Positions 20,559-33,260 of a stretch of DNA of 64,000 bases are shown piece by piece. The position numbers were made by a program, and so were the translations under genes. Under the pieces are notes generated by a model. The model saw only the letters and a program-made list of their open reading frames with translations. It made no database searches and had not been told where the DNA came from. The stretch covers positions 1 through 64,000 of the forward strand of contig JAADVB010000008.1 in the NCBI GenBank assembly GCA_023334545.1, in the 5' to 3' direction. Source of the DNA: Salisapilia sapeloensis (lineage: Eukaryota; Oomycota; Peronosporomycetes; Peronosporales; Salisapiliaceae). Each line of letters starts with the position of its first letter. The first letter of the stretch is position 1.

Positions 20559-23500
20559 ATGAGTCTACGCGGGATATGGGAGGAGTACCAGGCAGACGGC
20601 AACGAATATGTGATGCATTCGTCTGTCCAGAAGATGGTGGATACGCATGGTGAATCGATGGTAGCGACGGAGTTTGCACAGGCAGCAGAGTCACTCATGT
20701 CAGAAGAGGAACTGATCAAGATGCTCAGTGTCGGACCAAACGGTCAGTTTGAGACAGCGTATAGTTTTGTTGGCTTGCTTTTAAAAGAAGAGGCGTTGCA
20801 ACCTAGCGTTATCGATATGCTGCTTGAAAAGGTATGTTTATTGGTTTATGATATCGTCAAGAAGGACTTTCATGTATGTTATAATCTAGTTATCAGAGTA
20901 TTCGGCTATGATGGAGGTTGAATCGATGGAAAAAAACGTACCGAAGCTCATATTGCGAGAATTGAGATGGATGGACATTGTTGTTGAGCCTCGAAAGCTC
21001 GTTGAAAAGTTGTTGGAAGCACTCCCAGTTTTTGCACCAGCTCTGCAAAAGGAAATTATCTACATTTTACCTGAAATTGCAAGTGACGAGAGTTCGGAAT
21101 TGGTGATTGAGTCTCTATTGGAGCTTATTCGAGCTGAAGAATCTCTTGTCGTAAGCTGCATTGAAGCGCTGAGTAATTTTAACGAAGGCAATGAGCAAAC
21201 CGAGCGTGTCTTGGTATGCGTGCTTGAACGACTGGATTCATCTCCTTTAACAGACCTCCCAGCCGTTGTCAAGTATCTCGTCCAAGAGACACCGGTTGGA
21301 CATCTCGAAAACGTCGTTGATGACCTTTGTGATAAAGTCAGTAAAGCAGTTTCCTTTGGTGGGAAGGACATGGAAAATAATGCAATGAGTGAATCTACCA
21401 ACGCAAGCTCCGAGAGTGAAGAATCTCTTATTGTCGCGAGTATATCCCAAGCCTTTCGCATTCGTAGTGAATTGCTCCAGGTTTTTTTCGCACGATTAGA
21501 GGCAGAGAAGACAGTGTTAACGATACTAGACGTTTGGCTCATAGCGGCTATCCACTCCATTCCTCACTATCAGCAAAAGGTCGAGAAAATGATCAAGAAG
21601 AAGATACAGTCATCTCAGCTCACATCGACACTATTGATCGAGAGCATCGTGGCTCATGCAAGTGCCTTTGAACCGCACTTTTCATCCATGCTACGCCTTG
21701 CATCCACATTGCTGTCTACAACTTCTGGTACGAAGTCGTCCGAAATGGGAAAGCTATTATTTGAACTCTTGTTTGAGGAACTAGCCTCTCGCAGACATGA
21801 TGGCAGCAAAGTTGGGTACCATCAAGACCAAGTCGTGATGACTTTACTTGGCCATGCTTTGGCACATACCACCGCAGCCTCTGCTTCTGCGATCGACACC
21901 CTGTCTCTGCTTGTAGCAGTCGAACCGTCCTATGCATCATCCTCCCCGTTCCCACTTCCGTACAGCCAGACACCAGCTCGTCGACGATCGCGGTTGAAAC
22001 TGTTTCTACCGTCGTTGAAGCAGTTGCTAGACATCCTTGAAGTGTGTGGTCAAAAGCAAGCACGACAGATCTATGAGCTTTTATTTGCCATCGGTGGACA
22101 GGATGAAACAGAGCTATGCACATTGATGCGCAAACAGTGTTTCCATCAAGATCTCCGATATCGGTACATGGGTATTTTAGCTGCGATCGCTCGACTTGAA
22201 AGCATGCTCGTGTTCTTTCGAGAGCGTGCGAAGAACAACAGTGAGGAAGAGAGAGTCTCATTTGAAGAGCAATCTGGAAAAGCGTTTTCAAATTGTTTAA
22301 CTGAGCTTCATGAAAGCTGTTTGCAGAGTGCAGAGTGCATGCGTTTCATGCTAGATGAACTAGCGAGACTCGTGCGGTCTGTCAAGATGGATCGATTAGC
22401 ACAAATGCTCATTTATCAAGTGTTTGAACAGTACATGGAAATGCTGGAAGCTCGTTTTATGCTGGACTTTGACTTTAAAGAGAAGGAGAAGGGGAAATAC
22501 CAGAAGATGGTGCTGGATGGATCGATGAAAAGCGAACTCTGGTTTGGTCTAGATGATAAGGTATTTTTCTCTTTCGATTGTCTCTATTAAAAGTGTGCTA
22601 ACTATAGTTGATGGTAGAAATGTCCGGTGTACTTGCGGATTCTAGACCTCGTGCTATCCCCGAACGTATCTGATCAAGATTCGCTCTTGTACTTGAACTC
22701 GTTACTCTTAGCTGTCCTCACTTCTGCCCAGCGGCTGGATCAATTAAGTGAAATCGAGTGCGTACTCATTTGTCCGCTACAAATGGTCGAGTATGTCTTG
22801 TATATTATTTTGTTATTGCTTATGTACTTATCTTGTGAGTTAGACCTTCGATCTTGGATGAAGTGGGTGAGATGGAGACAGAGGTACAAGATGTCGTATG
22901 TCTTACGTTCTGGCATGCCATCCAGTGGATGCGATCAGTGCTTAACTTCTTTACACGTGATGAAACACCTTCAAGCGAGTACTACAAAAATAAGATTCCA
23001 GAGCGTCTAGAGAACCTAGTGCAGTTAGAAACAAGTATGCTGGAGAAGCTCCTGCCTCGGTGTAGTACCTTTATCCCACCGCGTATCCAAACATCTCTCC
23101 AGTCTACAACAACCACACAGTTTAGTAAAACTGCGGATGGCAAAGGAAAAGGTAAGAAGGCATTGAGTGGCTTCGAAGATCGTGTCGAGTTTGTCAGATC
23201 AAGTTTCACGCCACTACGAGTCGATGTCGTGAATATCCTGACGTATCCTCGTTTCTACGGAGCTCTAGCAGTACTTCCATCCAGCGGCATGACGTCGAGT
23301 TTACTAGATGATTTACCTTTGATCCATATACTCGTGCGTTTACTCGTGGAGTACGCTTCTGGGTGTTTAGACCGCGAGAAGAAGAAAAAGTCCATGCCAT
23401 TCTTACGCCATGCAGCTACCGATGCATTACGTGGGACTGGCGTAGAAGACATGACGACAAGAGAATTGCTTCAGAAGATGTATTCATCTCGTGTCTTATT

Positions 23501-24803
23501 AGCGACAGGAGCCTACGCTCGTCATGTCTTAGCTTTCTTTGTCCAGGCAGAAGAAGAGGAAATAGACTACAGCTTGGATCCGTGTGCTAAGCTGTTGCAA
23601 GAGTACCTCTCTCTCGTCCTGATCTTTTCCCAGACGCAAGTTCAAGACACGATGAATAGTCATAAGCCTTTAGAAAAGATCGTAAGCATCCAACAACTTC
23701 AAGTGCTCTTGCTCCCAGAGAAAGATCGACTAGAGTACGCGACACCTGACGTCGATTTATTCAAACGCATCGTCCAGCGGTGCTTCGATACTGTCTTAGG
23801 CTACAAGTGTACCGTTCGTAGTGAGTTATCCAGTGCAGCGGTGTTACTCAAGAGTCTACGCTCTCTCCTCGGACTCTTATATGGATACGATGCATCTCTC
23901 GTGCTTTCGTACTGTAAGAAGCTTCGACTGAGTGATCAAGGCGCCGCAGCACGTGTGACTGGATTCGACATGTCAAAGAATATTAGTGAACTAGCGTATT
24001 CGTATTTAGAGAAAAACTGGGCGGCAGAGCATCGTAAAAGCAGCAAGTTTTCGTATAAATCAGCTGATCTAGACCTCGTCCTGCGCTGTTATATCGAACA
24101 GTCTCCTGTGGCGTTAGATGCCGTTGAAACGCTGGCGGTGGAAGGGTTCATGGACATGATTGAACGCGGATCGGACCAATCGATAACGTTCTCGACGCTC
24201 ACGGGGAAGACGATAATCGTGTACCATCGCGTCATGCTCGATACGCTCGTCGCAGCTACAGTACGTCTAGATATGGATGCTGTAGTAGGGGAGAAAGTTG
24301 GCGTGGCACTCAACTACTTGCTCCAAGCAGCGTTGCTCTTTCAGCTCCTCGTCGCTGTAACGAAAAGCTACCAGAAACCAGCACTCTTTTCATCTGTCCT
24401 CAAGCACGGTCGTCGATTCATCGAGATGGTGTTGTCCGTCATGCCGTTCCTCGAAGATCACTTTCGAGATGAGAATGAACGTGTGATTAAAGTCATCGCG
24501 ACGGTCCAAATGGCTACTAGACGTATGCAAGTGTTATGTGCACATGGCAAGTTGGTAAAAGACAAAGCTGCATCGGCGCAAGTACCGATGGTAAAGAAGT
24601 TACTGGAAAAGTTGATTTATCGGAGTGAACAACTAGCGACGGCAAATGGTGTCTTGGATGCGTATACGATGGGTGTCTTGAAGAATCGTCGATTGGATGG
24701 CACAACGATATCGAAAGATGAGTTGGAAAAGACACAGGAGAGTGAAGAGAGTGAGAGTGAAGAGGAAGAGGATGATGGAGAATCGACTGGAGAAGAAGAG
24801 TAA
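20559..24803 (+). CDS. FANCD2: Fanconi anaemia group D2 protein, four exons
   Basis: Exons 20559-20831, 20899-22560, 22618-22790 and 22844-24803 join in phase to 1,355 aa, close to human FANCD2 (about 1,450). Recognisable parts are the helical-repeat segment PALQKEIIYILPEIASDESS, VVSCIEALSNFN and LTDLPAVVKYLV, and the acidic C-terminus (SEESESEEEEDDGESTGEEE), as in animal FANCD2. FANCD2 is monoubiquitinated with FANCI at stalled forks and clamps DNA for interstrand-crosslink repair in the nucleus. I could not place the ubiquitinated lysine with certainty. Recognition rests on helical-repeat similarity and length. The giant IQ gene follows on the same strand 111 bp downstream. Confidence 0.82.
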
Positions 24804-24914
24804 TCGGACGTTGGAATCAGATTTATTTTTACCAGAGTACAAGTGAAACGGACCGGTCGTTATACTCCAAAAGTGTTCTTGAAAGATGACTGTTGGATAG
24901 ATGAAGCTTATCGG

Positions 24915-27900
24915 ATGGCGTCACCTACGAAGAGTAAAAAGACACACAAAACACTTCAGCAGAGAAGGTTTGTATTATAGATTAAGAGAGAGAGAGATTG
25001 GTATTGAAGATAAGTGTGGGAATAGAGTACAAAGCGAGTCGGAGGTGGTGTCATTGCCGAGTCTACCGAAGCCAAAGCATGGAGCTGAACGCACGCAGAG
25101 ACAACGACCGAACAAGTCAAAGGTATACATCTACATGCCACATGATACACATTTCGTATAGAGTGTTATATCAAGTGGATTATATACATGTAGGCGCTGC
25201 AACTTCCAGGCGTAAGGTCTTTCAAGACAAATGGGGCGGTCGACGCTAGTGGCGAGGTGCGTTGTTTCTCCTCTTTTATCTCTTAATCGATAGACATGAC
25301 TCTATGTATCCACAGGAGTTGGAAGTATTGAAGAGTATACTAGTTCGAGAAGGATACTTGGAACGCCTATCTCAGCTATGTCGTTCTCGAACGGTCACAG
25401 GCGTGTATTTAAGTGAAACCATTCATGTGCTAGACCTCGTTCGATCTTCGACAGTCGACGTTGTGGAATCTATCTGTTCTTGGCGACGAAAAGCGAAGAT
25501 GTCGGATCCATTTCCTTGGAACGGGCACAACTACTTATTAAAGATCCCTTCTGACCTAGATTTTTTAGATGAGGAAGAGCTGCTAGTCCAATGGCTTGGC
25601 TTTAGTCTTATTAGAAACCCTTTTATCCTCCCTCTACATCTCGATGCACCATCTACAGTCTCTAACATCCAAGAGCTATCGGATACGAATTATACATCTG
25701 TAGGAGGACAGAACTTTGTGCGTGTCATTGAAGAACGTGTGAAGACAGCAGAAGCTGTACGATCAGCTTCACGTGAAGCTCTTCTTCGAGCAGAACGTAG
25801 GAGACCAAAGCATGCTTATGAGACACCAGTGATAAACGACCAGGCGTGCATGACAAAGCAAAAGGAAGCATTGCTACCGGTACATCTGCAACTCTTAACG
25901 CAGAAGAGGAGACCAAATGCTCGATTTATAGCAGCTCTTGCGTCTCAGATTGGTGAAGATGATTTGAAGCGTATGGAGGGTGCCAAGCAGGTGCTATTGA
26001 AGGAAGAAGAGCAGTATGGTCGACTTACGAGGAACTTGAACGGTCGGATTGTACCAGAGGAAGAAGCAGTGAAAGAGAGAAAGATGATTGACATGTCTGG
26101 TGATGTCTATGCTGCGAAAGGATTGGAAGGTGAGAAGGCAGAGGAAGAGCGAGTGCTGGAAGGCAATGTGCATGTGCAGAAGAAGGCCAGTCTACTTGGA
26201 CCAGTGACCAAGACACGTATGTATGCTGTATGACGATATACAACATAAATGTAGATGACAAATGGACGTGGATGTTGTAGGTGTTAAACCTGTCCTTCGA
26301 TCGGTCGCAAAGCGATCGCGTGGAGCTCAGTACAAGATGGGATTAGAATGTGATCGACAGATGAATGCAGATCTTTTGCTTCGTATTAACAGACTACGAG
26401 AAGAGATTGAACGCAAGGAGATGGACATTGCAGATTTTGAAAGTGTTCCTGGTATTGAGCTCTATACGTCCGACTTCAAAACGTATGTGTCGGATGCTCG
26501 AGCACTTGTACTCCGATGTCGACGTGAATTGGAAGAAAAGATATATATTTACAATCGAAAAGAAGAGAATATCGATCGGAAGCAAGAGATTCTGTCTGCT
26601 TTCCAAGAAACTTGCAAAGAGACGATACAAGAGCAACGTAGTGCCCGTATTAATGAGTTTAGAGATAATTATACTGTAGAGAATAATAGCAAGGAAGAAT
26701 TGACGCGTTTTGCACCATCGACAGAGAAGAAGTTGGCAATAAAGCAGTTAGAAAAGGAAGCTGAAGTCGATGAACATGCGCAGTTGACGCCAGTTGTACA
26801 TCACATGTGTGCTCAGGTGATTCAGAAGATGGCGAGAGGTATGATTACACGTGCCGCCGTCTCGAAACTACGTGTAGAAGTGTTTGTTTCCAGTAAATAC
26901 ATCCAAGCAGTCGTGAGAGGCTTCCTCGTCAGGAGGAAAGTATCGAAGGCGTATGCTCAGAACAAGGCGGTGCTGATTATCCAGCGATATGCTCGAGGTA
27001 TGATTGCTCGAGTGAGCATAAAGGAACGTAGGAGACAATTTTATATCCTCCAAAGCGTCCGTACGATCCAACGGTTTGTACGAGGGAGACGTGGACGGAA
27101 GCGGATGGTAAAGGTGCGGGAATTAGTGACAGCGAAGAGGTCGTTGATGGACGTCTCGGAACGATTAGAAGTGAATAGTATTAAAGAACTAGCAGAGGCG
27201 TGTTGGCGTATGGTGCCTATACCGAGTCGACAGGTTGCAGAACATTTGAAACCGGAGAATCAAGTGCAGTTGCCACTTGTAATACTTGGTCTCGTGCGTA
27301 TCCTACGTCTTATGCTTGTAGATAGTGATGATCAAGTGGATGTGAGGATGATGAGATGGCGGGAGGCAGCTGCATTTCTTAAGTGTGCCGGTAGTGTGCG
27401 TCGGAGGATGGAAAAAGTAGCTGCGGCAACGTACAACAAGTATTTACGATCATCAGATCTGTTATCCAGTCTCGTAGCAGTCTACCAGTCGGACAATGAG
27501 TTTCATGTCGATACGTTTAGTCGATTGAAACGAGGTCATCTTGCAGCTACGAGTATCTATGACTTTATCGTAGCATATCATGTCGTCCAAGAGCTCCAGA
27601 CAGCTCTACCAGTAGATGAATTAGATGAAGATCCTGTCTTTCGCTTCGATACTAGTTTATCGAAACAAGAGAAACAAAAGGAAGAGATTGAACGACAAGA
27701 GAACGTCGTACAAGATGCATGTACGGAACGAAAGTTTGTCCCGATAGAGTTACTTAAAGCGCCGGGCTATCCATTGCATAGACGTCGACCTTTGCTCGTT
27801 GTCTTTGCTCATGATGTTCCACAAGTATCTGTAAAAGCATTGATCGAACAGTTAAATAAACATCTACCTGGTCTATTCGTTCATATCGATCGTGAAAAGA

Positions 27901-30900
27901 TGGAAGAGGAAAGTGAAGATGATTATGCCTATAAAGAGATCTCAAGTGCAGTAAGCATGGGCTATGCAGTCTTCATCGAACGTGACATTGGACTAGGAGA
28001 TGCAAACCAACGTCGATTTGTCGGTGCATTCTCGTCCTTGGCATCTGCAATTCATCCATCTCCATGCTGTATCCTCGTTCGAGGGAGTGAAATGAACACA
28101 TACGACACTACACCAGAACTTGATGTTTATAAACGCAAGGAAATGGTCGATGCAGAGCTCAAATGTACATTCGAAAGAGGTGCCAAGCATTTGGAAACGT
28201 TATCTCAGAGCCATTGCTTGGAGGAAATAAAGAGACTATCTACATTAGAAGAACCTTTTACAGAGATAGTTGTCGTCATGGAAGCTGTCATCATGCTACT
28301 TGCACCTGGCCAAACGTATGGTGGTCCGCTTCCTGCATCCAGAGGCATTAGCTGGCAACTCAGTCGACAATTGCTTCGTGACCCGGATAAGATTCTACAG
28401 CGTATAGCAAGCGTCCGTCCTCGTTCGATTACAATGGATAATCTATCAACGTTAGATCAGTACGTAAACGACAGGTATTGGCCTCGAATTGAAAACGTTC
28501 ATGGACTTGGTATCGCCGCTTGTGTCGTACTAGCTCTAGCCGGATGGGTTGGAGCGTTTATCACAGCAGCTCACTTGATGTGTGATCAAGGTGGTGTCTC
28601 TGAAGCTATTGGTCGCCATTCACCTGTCCCGCATCTCTTCAATCGTGTCGTCGAGTTCCAGAATAACTCTGTTGCGAGTCTTAAAGCAGGTGAAACGGAA
28701 GCACTCAAGTGTCTGTTAGATGCTGTCTTACTAGACGTACGTGTCTATCGAACTAGTACACTTGTACGTGGTCGAAGGTGTATTGTAAGTATCTTTCAAG
28801 AATGTCAAATGTACTTTTTCCATCTCTACGATCCGATCGGGAACAATGTGTGGTGGAAGGCAGTGCCTGAAAGCGACGTCGACCGATTGCTTAGTCCGAA
28901 CTCGTTTGAAAGAGCGGATAAAAAGAGACCACCAAAAGATCGAAAGGAGATGCTCAAGCGTCTTTGTAATTTGTGTCGCTTAGATCGACGAAGAGATAAA
29001 GTAGGTAGTGCTACAGATGTTGCTGGTAACTTCATATTTAATGTCCGACCGCACTACGTTCGTTTATATCAACGAACGATCAGTCTTGCTGGTCGAAAAG
29101 CGAGTATTACGATGGAAGAAGTATCTCGAGGTCGCATTCGTCTCGATGTGTTCATTCATAAAAGCTCACAGAGTCAACGTATTAAATGCGATGTGAATGT
29201 CGAGCGTATACTCGACCGCATGTCGTTTGAACGTGCGCAAAAGATGTTTATCGATCCTCTTCATGTTCCGCTTTTAATTCTCGATCGATTGCACTTGTAT
29301 CAAATTTATCAGACGAATGTCCGGAAGGCACAAAAGAGTGCCTTGGATGTGCATTTGCATGTCAATACACAGGAGAAGAGTAGAGGACGAGTGATGATGC
29401 GACAGGCCGTACGACATCGACAGCTTCAAGGTGTTTGGATCGGGACATTGTATCAAAACTACTTTGATCAATGTCTTACGTTGGAGCTATACTGTCAATC
29501 GACTAGCACTCAGTTGGAAACAAAGCTGAATATGAAAGATATTAAGACAAGTAGAGGCAAGATGCAAGGTAGGAAAAGAGAGATTGTAAACGAGATGGTG
29601 CGTACTTTGGTTTGCGTTCTTAATGAAGAAGGTGAAAGTGTAAAGGCATCCCATTGTAGAAGAACGCTGGCGAGGTTCCCATGCACACTTTTGTATACTT
29701 TTAATCCATATCAAGCCCTTCAAAAGCATCAAGCGCAAGGCATGTACGTTCAAGTGGAACGTCAAGATAAAAAGTATGATGGCAAACTCACGTCTCAACA
29801 ATCTTCCACATTTGTCTTCCGAATGTGGTTACCGGATACTTGTGAAGAGCACGAGTTGCTCTTGTTTAGTGAAGAAGCTACTACTGCATTAGGTTTAAGT
29901 AGCTCCAAGGTATCTGTAGAAGACGATATTACCATGTTAAAGAGACTTGTATCCATGTTCCAATGGGACCAAGATCGACGTCGAATCGTTGCTGCGCTAT
30001 CTACCGGTTACCACGAAGCGACATTAGTAAAGAAGAAGGAATCTGATATTGTAGAACCCTCTGCACCAGTGAAAGCAGTCAGTATGGAGGATTGGACGCA
30101 TAAACTCTCGTGTGTTCATCTCCTGGATACTTCGCTGGATGAAGATGAACCAGAATCGACCGGATGCTATGTATTGGGTAGGGAAGAGCCGTTGCATAGT
30201 GCTAGTTATCGTCTGCATGGTGACTTTATCGTCGTGAAAGCCACGATGCAGGCGCAAGTGCTCGAGAAGATCGTACCTTGCATACCTACGGATCGAGTGA
30301 AAGAAGTAGATACGTTCATACTGTCGATACATTACTACCATCCTGCATCCAGTTTAGCTTGTTCCACTGCGATTCAAGGTCGGATGGAACTCCGGCAAGT
30401 TGTCGGTCCAGACCAAGCACACCTCATCTCCTCTACATCCGTTCATCAGCTCATTCAGCATATCGTCACGACTAGAACAGAACTGTCGTATGATGAAGAT
30501 GGACAAGAGCTAAGTGCTACGTTCCTCAAGGATCATGTATATAGAAAGCAAAAGGCTACACCGATCACAGCCGTGTGGAGTAAGGACACGGCTATGAATG
30601 AGAATAAACTGATACGTCAACGAAAGGAACGTGGTGTAAAGGTTGCGTCGAAAGCAATGTCCATTCATCCACACGGTCGTGTCATCCTAACAGCTTACAA
30701 CTTACGCCAAGAAGATGATGAATTAGCTCATAAGATCCGGCTACGTATCGATGCGTACGTCTGTGAAACGTCCGCAAGACTTTCACTGCTTCTAGATGAA
30801 GCTGATCTGTTGCCGTTAGTAGCTGATGCTTATGATGACTTTTTAAACGTACGCTTTGATAGTGTAGAACAAGTAAATAGTCTCGTTCTACTCGTCTTTA

Positions 30901-31763
30901 GTCGGGTGAATATTGAATCTCGACAAGATGGAACGGTCGATCGTTTATTCATACAAGAAGATGTGCGCTCAAGTGAAGACAGCACGAATAGAACACAGAC
31001 GGAGTGTATTCCGCTGTTTAAATGTGTCCGACAGATTGGACATGTACCTGTTGTCGTCAAGATTTCTACGTGCAAGTCGATGGACTCACTCGAGATGGAC
31101 ATGTATGATCCTCAAACGAGTACAAGAGCCACATTGTCTATCTCTCTTACGACACTTCAATGGATACTTGGGCTATCGTCATTTACGATCGACATGCTCT
31201 CCTCTCCTCCTATCCCTCTACTAGCGATTATTAAGCATATTGGTGCATTCGTGAAGATACATCGATATAGAAGAGAGTATGATGGTGTCTGGACACTGGA
31301 AGCAGAGCTCTCCATGGATAGTGATAGTATGGTACGAAGTCAGGAAGCATTTGAAAGACATGAAGGTGTTCTGTTGAATGACATTAGGGAGGAAGCAAGT
31401 CTTTTATGTGCACCAGAGTGGATGCAAGCGAGAGAGACGATAGCATCTTGGCAAGGTATGAAGGTATCGGGAGCCAACGGGTATTGTGCTGTGCATTTGT
31501 CTCTGCAGCGTGAACAAAGTGATGGAGACGTGGAGAGACAGGTTTTATTATGCACGCTGCTATCTCCATCTACAAGTCATGTCCTCACAACAGCCTTCGT
31601 TGACCAAGAGTTTTGGTCGTACGTTGGAGATGGAGCATGGGAATCGAACGAGTCGATGCTAGAATACCTTGGCACGCGAGTATGCATATCTGTTGGACAG
31701 ACAGACGATGTAGATATCGACATGGCGAACGCTCAAGATCTGTGGCACATTACGCTTCAGTAG
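24915..31763 (+). CDS. Giant IQ-motif protein (about 2,198 aa) with dynein-stalk-like segment
   Basis: Five exons: 24915-24967, 25026-25122, 25194-25256, 25316-26216 and 26281-31763. The fourth intron (26217-26280, 64 nt, GTATGT..GTTGTAG) joins TKT-R to VKPVLRSV in phase. Without it there would be two tandem frames only 28 bp apart, so one gene is preferred. Residues 550-650 hold four IQ motifs (AQVIQKMARGMITR, SKYIQAVVRGFLVRR, AVLIIQRYARGMIAR, VRTIQRFVRGRRGRKR), which should bind calmodulin. Around 1030-1145 a region with VVVMEAVIMLL, LLRDPDKILQRI and VVLALAGWVGAFI resembles the helical stalk region of dynein heavy chains. The last 900 residues look like repeated beta-rich (C2-like) domains. 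No enzyme motif is seen. A flagellar or cytoskeletal role is inferred from the neighbours. Confidence 0.7.
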
Positions 31764-31903
31764 TAGCTCAAACGATAGGATGAGGAAGATAGGAAACGCA
31801 TTAAATGTTTATATCCACCTTTCGATTCATTTATAGATGTCGTTTCAATGCATTTCGTCTCGTATTTGATCCATCCCTTACTATTGGTACGTCCTTACAG
31901 TCT

Positions 31904-33012
31904 ATGATGGCGAGAGATAGTTCGACAGCAAGTGCGAGCAATGACAAAGAGGAGCTCAGCCTTTCGGTGTCGGATGCTGCTTCCCTTCGGACTGCAATTG
32001 AAAATGCCATGAAGCTTCGAGATACATATCAGAGGGAGAATGCGGCGTATGTGAGCACTTGCTAGCATTCAGATTTAAACGTGGTCTAATACTTGTTCCT
32101 CTTTGTAGACTGCAGCGAAGAGTGGCAGGTATATTTCAAAAGACACAAGAGACAAATCCTGCTGGTGGAAATGAACCAAGGAATAAAGCAAAGGAACAGA
32201 AGAATAATGCGAATGAAAATGAAAAGAGGTATCTCGAGTGTCTTCGAGGCATTCATGATGCAAAGAAACAAACAGCTGCAGCACGTGGCTCGTATGACAA
32301 ACTCGCTTTAGATCTGCAGGCCAGGCTCGACGAGAAAGAGGCCAAAGTGACGGAAATCCAGGACGCTTTCTTACAGTTCAAACGTGAAGTTGCGAAGAAT
32401 GCAGAGAATACACGTACTGGAAAGCCGATCCCAGCGAAAGTCGTGTTGCAGTTTGAAAATGCGGAAGTGAAGAAAGACCAAGATGTCGAACGCGTTCGAC
32501 TGAAAAACATTAATTTGCGTATGAATTTGAAGAAATTAGAGCAGTCATTAAAAGCAAAGGAGCAACTTGCGGAAGGACTTCACTTGATTGACTTTGAACA
32601 GCTAAAGATTGAAAATCAAACTTTAAATGAGAAGATTGAGGAGCGAAATGAAGAGCTACACAAGTTGAGAAAGAAGACGACGGGTACCGTGCAAGTCGTC
32701 ACTCATATCAAAGAGAAATTGCAATTCGTTCTTGCTGAAAATCAAACACTCAAGCGGGAGCTTGCAGCATTGGAAGAATCCTTAACAGGACATCGAGATC
32801 AACTTGCAAAATGCAAGAAGACACATGAATGTCAACGAAAAGCTTTGCATCGGTATCAGAACAAGGAAGGCTTGGCATCTTCTGATCGACTGATTGAAGA
32901 CTATGAAAAACGAGACGAAGAGTTGTTGGAAGTAGAACGTAGACTACTGGAGCTTAAACAGCTTCACGCCCATCTTACCAGAAGTCTTCGAAAGATTCCA
33001 ACAACATCATAA
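31904..33012 (+). CDS. CCDC96: CCDC96/CCDC113-type (DUF4201) coiled-coil ciliary protein
   Basis: Two exons flank a 62-nt intron (32047-32108, GTATGT..TTGTAG; GC + A restores Ala). The protein is about 348 aa, almost wholly coiled coil. The DUF4201 signature is strong: LHLIDFEQLKIENQTLNEKI followed by EERNEELHKLRKK and VVTHIKEKLQFVLAENQ. This matches CCDC96 (CFAP184) more closely than its partner CCDC113 (CFAP263). In ciliates and animals these two form a bridge between the nexin-dynein regulatory complex and radial spoke 3. The start could be 31904 or 31907 (adjacent ATGs); an upstream in-frame ATG at 31805 gives an unlikely hydrophobic leader. Confidence 0.82.
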
Positions 33013-33260
33013 TCTTATCTTACAAGTACATTAGCACATCTTCTAGGTCAATGTCATTAGAAAGAAGCGTCAGACCGCTGATTTTGGTCTACTAAGCCTA
33101 AATCCAATGCCATTTGTCCAAGTTTCCGTTGTACATTTCTACGAGCATGTTGGATCAAAACGGGAATAATGCGCTTTATTGATTAATCTTCCTCTTTGTC
33201 ATCTTTGTTCCTTAAATCGAAACAATATGAGCGTTGCAGACCGTTTCATTCATGTCACTC

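Noticed and set aside
20444-20719. N-terminal extension of the HVA22-like protein
   Set aside because: It overlaps FANCD2 exon 1 on the other strand; the ATG at 20443 is followed at once by a good signal-like sequence.
24804-24914. Open frame from the FANCD2 stop codon to the start of the giant IQ gene, in the same frame
   Set aside because: Thirty-seven codons without a stop has roughly a one-in-six chance of occurring at random; a readthrough fusion is not supported by anything else.
24985-25000. Short AG microsatellite
   Set aside because: Only about six repeat units inside an intron; not notable.
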